The notes below the pieces were generated by a model. The model had not been told where the DNA came from. It did not search any database and saw only the letters and a program-made list of their open reading frames with translations. The translations under genes were made by a program, and so were the position numbers. Shown piece by piece: positions 56,380 through 64,000 of a stretch of DNA of 64,000 bases (position 1 is the first letter of the stretch; each line of letters begins with the position of its first letter). Source of the DNA: Trichostrongylus colubriformis (lineage: Eukaryota > Nematoda > Chromadorea > Rhabditida > Trichostrongylidae); contig OZ022257.1 of the NCBI GenBank assembly GCA_963978905.1, positions 18,929,664 to 18,993,663 of the forward strand. Reading direction: 5' to 3'.

Positions 56380-57340
56380 CGAGTTTTATGGGTCATTATT
56401 TCTTCTCCATCAAGTCCCAAAAAGCGACTTAGTTCATTAACATCATTACGAAACGGGACAGCATTTTTACAAACTTTATTTAGAAAATAGTCTGCGGTTG
56501 CTGTGAGGCTGCTATGTGCTAGTACAGGAAGAAAAGGAGTCTGAAGGAAAGATAGGACGCCGAAGGAGGACGAGATGGCTGCTAATAACCAAAGGTACTC
56601 TAAAAGGAAAATTGCACTCACAAGCAAGCGAAACTACTCAGCGAAAAGGGTCTTTATCTTATCGCCCTCAAATCGAAATACGGTGAGGACCCACTACGAT
56701 GTAAATAGCGAGATTCACTTTCTTCCTTTTACTTTTGCTACAGCATGTTGAACTCACCTGTAACATCTGCTCCGCTATGTAAGCGGCGCCGCCAAATGCA
56801 GAGCCACCACTGTGATAAGATCCAAGACTACTCCTAAATAAAAATCCCTTTCTTCACTTTCAGGCGTTTCTCAAGCTTAGAAATGTTATGAAAAATAATA
56901 TAATGGCATAGGGCAACTAGCAGATTGGTGTTTCAGGGATCAAGCAGTGAACCAGTACAGTATTTCAGTTTGGATCAAGCAATTCATTCCACCTCCCTCC
57001 GTTGCACACTCATACCCCTACTTTTCACTGATTTTGTGTGCATGTTGCAGACCAGTGCAGTCTCCCAGCTGTACAAACTAATCACAGACTACTTGGTTTT
57101 ATTTTCTATAATTTTACTGTGATTCCCTTTTACGTCTCCTAAATCGCGAAGCGTAACAACATTGTACGTATCGACTAGAAATAACTTATCGAGTGACACT
57201 TATCAGTTACATCGGCTTTGCCCTACGGATCTTCAAAAAGTCTCGCCTATGTTCCTTCTGTCCTTTTATACGTATCTACACACGGCCGAAAAAAGGATTC
57301 AAGCATAATCTGATATGTAAGTGTCTAATTGGCTTGTGGA
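56380..57340. other. Unassigned intergenic DNA
   Basis: No supported exon or repeat. An AATAAA at 56836 could be a polyadenylation signal for the preceding gene but is ~470 bp away. Confidence 0.4.
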
Positions 57341-57429
57341 ATTGGAATAATTGCTTATTCTACTAGACAACGCAGTTGTTCAAGTAAAATATTTATTATA
57401 TTAACTGCGATTATCAATTACATCTACTT

Positions 57430-58660
57430 TCCCTTTCACCCCTTGTCTTCTCTCGGTGATATCCATAATCGAGTGTTATATCTCTCCCTGCCACATATCT
57501 ATCTGTGGTCGAAAGAGACAAATACTCCAGTCGCCTCTTCTAGATCTCACGGGAGTGGTTGCTTCCACCATTGCTCTCTCTCCGCCAGGAGCTATCGTCT
57601 CCATTGCTCTACACATATTCTCTTTGGTTCGCCATTATCATCATCAATAGAATCTCAACATCATGGAGCCCGCGGTAGAGTCGTTAAGTCTGTTGTAGAC
57701 GCTTCCTCCTACCGTGGGTTGCTCTGCAGTAAATGGGTTTACCCGTTTAGCTATTCGAGTTGTTGAGGCGGTTACTTACACCTTCCCTTGCCTCTTGCTC
57801 CCTAAGGCGTTCAGGTGGCCTTCCTGGAAACATATGCAATTAAGGGACCCTGATTTTTCTTGGAATGATACTGTATACCCTTGCATTGACTTATGAAAGG
57901 TCAGGAGTTATCCCAGTCAGACCTATGGGCTTATTGGTCGCCAACCAGCGGGATTCCGCCCGGCCCTGGTGCACATCGTTGATGCGGTGTTCTACCGCGC
58001 TGGAAAATCATCGATTGATGCAGGGTTCCTTAGAAGGGAGCGGAGGTCCCACCGGCCTAGAGAGCTCATCGATCATATCCTCATGTCCAATGAATGTCTC
58101 GTTTATCTTTGGCACTGTTTATTTTTGCAGTGGTCTTCTTTTGAGATGTCAGATCTAGAACCCGATCGCCTGAAGGAGTTGGAGAAGGTCTTGCTGAACG
58201 AGAGTCATGCATCGGATGCCCCCTAAAAGAGAATATGTCGCAGGATCAACAAGTCCCCAGGAAGCGAGTTTAAGATCGGGCGCTACGTAGTTGCAAGATG
58301 AGACACCGATTTCAGAAGTCGACTCCTTCATCGTCTCAATGCACCTCGTTTTCGGAACTTTCGGAAACAGAGTCGGACATGCACACGCTTATCGACGGAA
58401 AGCGGAAGGGAAGCGGACAAATGCCGCGAAAAGTTTGAGCCCAAGTCACCGTTCCAAGAGAGTCAGGATAGGATCCCTAGAAAGATCGAGCTCCCATGGC
58501 GTATTCGAGAGGCTCCGAAAATCGCGGGCTTGGAGAAGAAGAATGCGAGTGAAGATGGCCGACAATTTTCTGGAGCATTTCGACGCATGCGCAGCCAGCA
58601 AGTATGTAGGAATGGAGGAAAGAATGTCGAATTATGACCGCTTTCCCTTAATTGCGCATC
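57430..58660 (+). pseudogene. Gag-like region of the PAT/DIRS element
   Basis: Placed by position between the left repeat and RT. Open pieces include 57969-58226 (HIVDAVFYRAGKSSIDAGFL, then DLEPDRLKELEKVLLNES) and a basic stretch at 58380-58560. Frames shift repeatedly. No Gag motif is diagnostic. Confidence 0.4.
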
Positions 58661-59259
58661 GCTAGCCACGGTTCATGTGTTAGAAGAAAGGCTTCGCGTC
58701 TGTAGCACCAGGTTGCCGTTGGATGAGCAGTATATGATCGCCGATTCCGAATGCGTCATGAATGCTATGAGCTTGCTGATCATCAGCCGAAGTGAAGCAG
58801 CGGAGCACCGTTTCAGTCGAGTTGATCTGTACGTGGAAGGAATCATGAGTGTTGGGAATTTCGGTACATAACTTTGACGTGCGGCTTAGAGAACATTTCT
58901 CCAGGTAGTCGCTTAGACATCAGATTTTCTGTTGCCGTATTTCACCTCTTCGTTCCAAGAGCTATGTGGTAGATCCCATAAATTCGGTGCCGAATTGTCG
59001 CCGTCTATCTGTAAAGGTACCCACACGTTCTGCCGATAAGCCGTGGGATGATTTCGCCTGTTAGATTGGGTCGGAGTTGGCCACTGAAGTAGTGGAGAAG
59101 ATCCAGCAGTGTCAGTGTCTCAAGAAGGCTTTTTTTTGAGGGATGCAGATCAAGGCGGCACAGAAGGAACCATACAACGCAGAGACATGGCGACAAGTGA
59201 GCCAGGAAGAGTAGAAGTGGAGGGCTAAGATGGGTTGCCCTTGATCCTCTCTCTCTGCT

Positions 59260-59720
59260 GTGGGCGAGGAAGTGCAAAGTTTGCTAGATAAAGGTGCAAT
59301 AGAGTTGGTAGACTAATAAGAAAAGATATGGATTTCTAGCATATTTTGCATTCCCGAAAAGGACGGATTCTTCTATTATTAATCTGAAACCTCTCAGCGA
59401 GTACATCAAGCTCGTGCATTTCAACTTGGGGTCCCTAGACATGAAACGGGACTTGGAAAATAAAGGGTCGTATCTAGCCAAGGTAGGCATGAAGGATGCG
59501 TATTTTTCAATCTCCATTCATGAAGATTACCGGAACTACCTGTGTTTCCAGTACAGCAAGCTTTTTCGGTTCAAGGCTCTGTCATTTGGGCTTTTTTCGG
59601 CGCTATGCGTGCAACCGCCTTGCCAAGCACGTTGCATCATCCATGACTGGAGTTTCATTGTTGACTGGAACAGAACCTCACAGATGTCCTATCCTTGTTA
59701 GAGAAGTGAGGCTCCTTGGT
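59260..59720 (+). pseudogene. Reverse transcriptase of the PAT/DIRS element
   Basis: Blocks in order: LLDKGAIELVD (59281-59315), NLKPLSEYIKLVHFNLGSLD (~59381-59440), KGSYLAKVGMKDAYFSISIH (~59462-59520) and YLCFQYSKLFRFKALSFG. In DIRS-type RTs these correspond to the conserved ..LxKVDLKDAYFxIPIHxxYRKYLxF.. region; here the catalytic Asp-containing KVDLKDAY reads KVGMKDAY. The downstream YxDD block is not recovered. Stops and frameshifts make it inactive. Confidence 0.85.
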
Positions 59721-60015
59721 TAACTTTAAGAAGTCTCAGCGCACCCCCACACAGTCCGCTGACTTCCCTGACATTACAATGTATTGATGTCGTTCAATAT
59801 CGTTTTCGGCTACTGTCGCAAAAGATTCTTCGTTGTGGCCAGAAGGCAAAGTGGCTTATAGAGGATAGAATGGTTCGCCTAATCCAGGTACGGAATATGT
59901 GTGTCGTGTAGTAGCCTTAATTGTTAATAAGCTATCTATCCATTTTTTTAGGAGCCTGCAAGAATGAGTCAATAGTCATGGGCCCTCCTGCGTTTCGAAA
60001 TAACAGCAGAGAGCC

Positions 60016-60712
60016 TTGCTCTCAACCAGATGCCTGGAGAACTTATTGTGGTTCTTCTCCCACTTTCCAAAGTTTTGCTCCGAACAATCAACCATGGGCA
60101 TGTCTACACTAACGATTACCTCAGATGCCTCCAACCTGAGATGGAGAGCAAGGTGCTACGATATGACGAGCCGTATATGGGGTTACAGTGAAAGGGTTCT
60201 GCACATAAAGAAAAAAGAGGTGCTTGCCTGCTCTTTGGCCTCAGGTGCTTCGTGGCTTTGCACAGAGATACCACCACTCGGGTCGAGCTGGATAACACCT
60301 CAACAGTGTGGTAGTTTAATGGGAGGGTGGTACGAAGGTTCGTGGTTTGAACATGATTTCCCGCAGGATCGCTAATTGGGCCGCAACATATGGGCTCCAC
60401 ATTGCAGCCTGCTATAGAGCAGAGGCTGACAACACAGAAGCTGACTTTCTGTCTGAGAACTTCTCAGACTGCTCTGACTATTCCTTACACATCGAAGTAG
60501 TGTGGTCTCTCTTTGCAAGTGGAGTACCCACGACATCATTCGTTTTCCATATCGCGCCAACTCCAAATCTGGTTTTCTCCTTTCTTTCAGACCCCATGTG
60601 CTCAGCAGTGAACGCATTCAAGCAAACATGGTCGAATTTACGCTTGCACATTTACACCATTCATCATGGTCGGACGTGTAGTCAACAAAGCCGTTCGATC
60701 AAGCCAAGGTGA
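60016..60712 (+). pseudogene. RNase H region of the PAT/DIRS element
   Basis: LTITSDASNLRWRARCYD, RIWGYSERVLHIKKKEVLAC, then after a frameshift NMISRRIANWAATYGLHIAA and YRAEADNTEADFLSENFSD. The motifs DAS, E and ADNTEAD/DFLS are those of DIRS-type RNase H. Two overlapping frames (60016-60375 and 60347-60712) mark the shift. Confidence 0.8.
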
Positions 60713-60987
60713 TTCTTATGTGTCCGGAGTAGACTAGACAACCCTGAAAGCCGTGGATTCAACAACACACTCCATGGTGTGAGCAGATCAACAGACATCT
60801 GGCCTTATTGCTGGATCCGCAGGGAAGACTGCACCCTTGTCTTCAGAAGAAGACCTTTCAACTCAACGCATGTTTCTTTTCATGCAATTCTGAAAGAGAT
60901 CAGACCTGTAGGCCAGCTTGATCGAAGTGCTCATAGAGGTTCGAGGTCTGAGTAAAACAAGACGACGGCTCTCAGAGGAAATAGTCG

Positions 60988-61850
60988 TTGTTCCGCTCAC
61001 TCCGCAACACTAGCAGTGTTGGGTCCGAGGTTCAGGATATTATCAATTTGCTTTCTAAATTGTATATCAATGAATCGTGCTTCTCCACGGTGAACGCGCA
61101 TAAGTCAGCGATAATGACCCATCTAGAAGGCAATCTGAGCTCAAAAATGAGCGAGGAGGACGGACTTCTTCTAGCAAGGTTTAGGAAAGGGTTGTCCATG
61201 AAAGGGTCGCCTAAAACCGCCTCACAATACGGCATTGGAAGTATCTGAAGTGGATCAACACCTGTACTACCTCAAAGACAACAGGCACCTTGAGATCCGT
61301 CAGCTCACTCCGAGACTTACCATGCTTCCAGCTTTGATCCCTCCCAAAAGAGTCTCGGAGTTAGCTGCGCTGGGTCTGAAGTCACTTCAGCAGGAGACTC
61401 AAGATGGGTGTTCAAACTTGACTACATGAATAAAAACCGTCGTGGATGGGTAGCTCATTTTACTCTCTTCCCAATTTTTCCTGGAAATCCTCGTTTCTCT
61501 GAAGCAGTGAGCATGAGGACTTAGATCTGCAAAAGGATCGTGTACCTCTTCAAGAAAAAGTATTGGGTCTCATACCAAAGCCCTTCTCCGCTTTACAAGT
61601 GCAGCCGTGACTCGCTGGCTAAAAGAAATTCTGGTGAAATCGGGAATAGGTTCGAGCCTTGGAGCACACTCATGCAGGGCAGCAGCCACAACGGCGGGAA
61701 GGTGAGGGGTGCCTCGTCGAAGGCGCTTATGGAAACCGCCTGTGGGCTCCAACTGGCTCGACATTTGACCTTCTGGAACGACTCTGAAGAGTCTTCTACC
61801 TCAAAGGCTCCCAAAGTTGTTCCAGAATTCCATTCTAGCGAAACGTAGGC
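60988..61850 (+). pseudogene. Tyrosine recombinase of the PAT/DIRS element
   Basis: IINLLSKLYINESCFSTVNA and KSAIMTHLEGNLSSKMSEED (60988-61210), then PRLTMLPALIPPKRVSELAA (catalytic Arg region, ~61310-61370), VTRWLKEILVKSGI (~61610) and GAHSCRAAATTAG (HxxR motif, ~61660-61700). The final Tyr is not certain. Frames change at least three times. Tyrosine recombinase in place of DDE integrase is diagnostic of DIRS-order elements. Confidence 0.8.
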
Positions 61851-61859
61851 TGAAGAAGT

Positions 61860-62255
61860 ATATGTAATTAGTAAGAGCAGTGTCATATCCTTCTATTATA
61901 TAAACAGTACCTTCGAGTTCTGTTTGTTGGTATGTCGGTATGTATGTACGTCCGTCCGCAAATGAATGATTGTGATAAGGGAATGGTAGAGCAAAGCAGC
62001 CGCTTCAAGTAAGGAGAAACTGATGGACGTTAGAGTTTCATTGTGAGGCTATGTTATCATTATGATAGCATCTCCTACTTATATAAACACCTATTTCGTA
62101 CTCTCGCCACATTCTGCGGTGCGCTGACGTCCCAGTAGGTGTCGGCACACTGGAATGGCATGCGGGTATGTTCAGTTGTAGGAGGAGCAACACCATTTGG
62201 ACTATACCGACCAGAGGGTGGGTAACTGAGTAAATGAAATTGTTCTAAGTTTTTT
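61860..62255. other. 3' region of the PAT/DIRS element, unassigned
   Basis: Noncoding; includes GGTATGTCGGTATGTATGTA and GTCCGTCCGC microrepeats. Confidence 0.4.
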
Positions 62256-62259
62256 GATC

Positions 62260-62690
62260 AGTGTTCATTGTTTTGGAATTTGCGGAAAACAGAAAGATAC
62301 GTGTCGATTGGGATGATTGCGAAATTGTGGAAATGCAGAAACGTAGAATTTGCGGAATCGTGGAATCTGCGGGAAGGGATAAGATACTTATCGATTGGAA
62401 GAATTGCGGAGTTTACATAATTGTGGAAATGCAGAATTTGAAGAGAAGCGTTTGATACGTATTGATTTCTATTCTACGAAGGGATGATAGAATCAGAGAC
62501 ACACATGTGGAAATCGCCTTCATTTCCGCAAATTCCACGATTCTTCCGATCGATTCCTATCTATACTTCTTTCCACAATTCCGCAAATTTCGTAGTTTTT
62601 CCAACCGATACCTATCTAATGCTTTTGCGCAAATTCCGCAAATTTGCAATTCCTCAAGTTTCAAAACGATGAAAGCTGCCTTGGCAAGTA
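62260..62690. repeat. Foldback of TGCGGAATCGTGGAA microrepeats
   Basis: The left half (62280-62460) is built from variants of GAATTTGCGGAATCGTGGAA and GATACKTATCGATTGGAAGA. The right half (62500-62680) has the reverse complements (TTCCGCAAATTCCACGATTC, TTCCGATCGATTCCTATC). Together they form an imperfect ~400-bp palindrome. Similar motifs occur at 25165-25260 and 15990-16260. Confidence 0.65.
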
Positions 62691-62699
62691 ACTATCGGC

Positions 62700-63350
62700 T
62701 TAGTTAGCTATCACACTATCATAAGGTCGTAGAGGGCCTAAAGCAGATGGCAGACCTTGCAGGGGGGTACAATCTCTGATCTCTGTGACTAATGGGTGGC
62801 AGCAATGGATTTGCGGATGAGAGCAAATTGAAAAATGTTATACTATAACCCTTACTGGATCACCTCGCTGAACAGCTCCATTTAACACCATCGTGTGGAT
62901 ACCAGTCGGATCGCCAAGCTACTGTCGGCCGCTTCTCCTTCTCAGGGAGGCCGGCTTCGCCAGCCCTTTCAGATTTCATTTCTCTATGAATGTTACTTAC
63001 TTTTTACATACAGGGCGTCAGTAGTTATTACTCTACGCTAGTGCTCCACTATTTGAAGTTGCAGTGCTGGATCTGCCAAAACTATAGGGGTTTGCTTCCG
63101 TGTCGATCGACACATGAGGCTCAGTGATGAGATGTGATCGAATTCCTTGACGGAGACATGCCGGCTGTGGATCATGTGCGCTTCGGAAAAGCAGGCATGA
63201 GTGCCACTTTATGCATATCCCCAAATCTTTTGCCTTGGACAGTCCCGCATCGTTCTCCGGTCTAATACAGAAAGCTGTTGTCACTGCGACCTTGAAAGAG
63301 CAGCGAGGAGTTGCCTTTTGAGGATGCTAGAAGAATGGGACGATGTGTCG
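62700..63350. other. Unassigned intergenic DNA
   Basis: A GGCCGGCTTCGCC hairpin lies near 62950; GAATTCCTTGACGGAGAC (63138) echoes the block beside the decayed G-run copy at 14400. No gene seen. Confidence 0.4.
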
Positions 63351-63357
63351 CTAAATT

Positions 63358-63435
63358 CATTTTTAATAAAATACAATAAAATACAATAAATTTAATAAAA
63401 TATATAATAATAAAATAAAAATAAAATAAAATACG
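63358..63435. repeat. AT-rich (TAAAA)n tract
   Basis: Variants of AATAAAATACAATAAAATAC and ATAAAATAAAAATAAAAT over ~75 bp. Confidence 0.8.
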
Positions 63436-63684
63436 CTGACGTGTATCTTTGTTCAGACGTATGACCGTAATGTAATCTCGTCTTTTGTCTCCTGTCGGAT
63501 TTGATCAAGTTAGGTCTCTGAGGAAGGTATACGCTTTTCCCATCCTGCTCAGTGTGACCCAACGCTTGCCACATATCACTCTCAAATCTTTATCAACGAT
63601 CAGTAGATCGATTCAGTATCCATATTAGTAATAAGCGCTGACGTATGCAAAGATTGAGTAAATGCATTCATAGTAAAAATAAAA

Positions 63685-63755
63685 TGCTAAAGGAGCCCGG
63701 CGAAGCCGGGGCCTTAAGAAGCGGGAGCGCCCGGCAGCAGCTGGGCGATCCAACT
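63685..63755. repeat. GC-rich hairpin segment
   Basis: GAGCCCGGCGAAGCCGGGGCC and CGCCCGGCAGCAGCTGGGCG each fold into a short stem. They lie directly left of the right direct repeat of the PAT/DIRS element. A related GGGCGGCTTCGCCGCCC occurs at 27105. Confidence 0.6.
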
Positions 63756-64000
63756 GGTTTTTACTTATTTTACTAGACAACAGTTTTTGAAGTAAAATGT
63801 TTATTTTATTAAGTGCGATTATCAATTACACCTACCCATCAGCTACGCTCCCTAGCTTTGCCGGTAATAATTTTCTCACTCAAAATGGTCTTGTCTTCTC
63901 TCAGATCAAGATCCACCAGTGCTTATTCGCCTCTCGTTGTTTCCTTCTTACTTCACGCTGTGAAGGTCAATGCAGGTGACTTCTCTTTGCAAACGCGGTG

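Larger units (their letters stand above)
57350..63905 (+). mobile_element. PAT/DIRS-like tyrosine-recombinase retrotransposon, decayed
   Basis: A ~75-bp direct repeat lies at each side: CTTATTYTACTAGACAACRC.. followed by AAGTAAAATRTTTATT and GCGATTATCAATTACAYCTAC, at 57352-57430 and 63763-63835. Between them, in order, are a gag-like region, a DIRS-type reverse transcriptase, RNase H and a tyrosine recombinase, all interrupted by stops. This order and the absence of DDE integrase define DIRS/PAT elements; PAT was first described in a nematode. The right end may extend beyond the window. Confidence 0.75.

Noticed and set aside
63358..63435. AT-rich tract as a possible centromeric or replication-origin element
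   Set aside because: A short simple-sequence repeat; no supporting structure.

Overview
The window is repeat-dominated eukaryotic DNA, most likely from a nematode and plausibly from the clade V (strongyle/rhabditid) group. The supported introns end in the nematode-type acceptor TTTTCAG and are often short. Several candidate starts sit just downstream of a strong acceptor, as at spliced-leader addition sites. The mobile elements are also typical of nematodes: Gypsy-type LTR elements with DTG protease, a PAT/DIRS-like tyrosine-recombinase retroelement, mariner, and many foldback and MITE elements. No species can be named from the sequence alone.

Layout, left to right. 1-9.7 kb holds little that can be assigned, apart from a tandem array of splice-signal-flanked 40-52 nt segments (5.4-6.9 kb) and two G-run/TCGCA clusters. 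9.8-16.5 kb (minus) holds the best host gene, a seven-exon Ulp1/SENP-type SUMO protease of 276 aa with all catalytic residues visible; its 4.5 kb second intron carries a dead mariner. 17-25.5 kb is intergenic and carries several short repeat families, a 228-bp foldback with poly-G/poly-C ends, and a 721-bp TA-flanked MITE. 26.1-47.8 kb is a head-to-tail triplet of a 1.65-1.8 kb composite repeat (5' palindrome, unique block, ~145-bp satellite units, CA-rich tail). The first unit has been hit twice by LTR retrotransposons: Gypsy element A (26543-34915) and Gypsy element B (35081-43219), each with a 4-bp target duplication. The neighbouring intact repeats show the empty sites.

Element A is a deletion derivative. 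It keeps gag pieces, zinc knuckle, protease, the end of RNase H and the integrase zinc finger, and has lost reverse transcriptase and the integrase core. Element B keeps gag-PR-RT-RH-INT order but is broken by frameshifts and by a 961-bp foldback insertion. In element B a long open segment continues in the integrase frame past one stop codon, which suggests that Pol carries an uncharacterised C-terminal extension.

47.8-57.3 kb holds a 199-bp MITE with a 9-bp target duplication, two small spliced gene models without recognised homology (170 aa and 141 aa, plus strand) and several exon-like segments. 57.35-63.9 kb is a decayed PAT/DIRS-like element with reverse transcriptase, RNase H and tyrosine-recombinase remnants, followed by foldback and AT-rich DNA. 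All gene models were built by eye from splice sites and reading phase, without transcript or database support.
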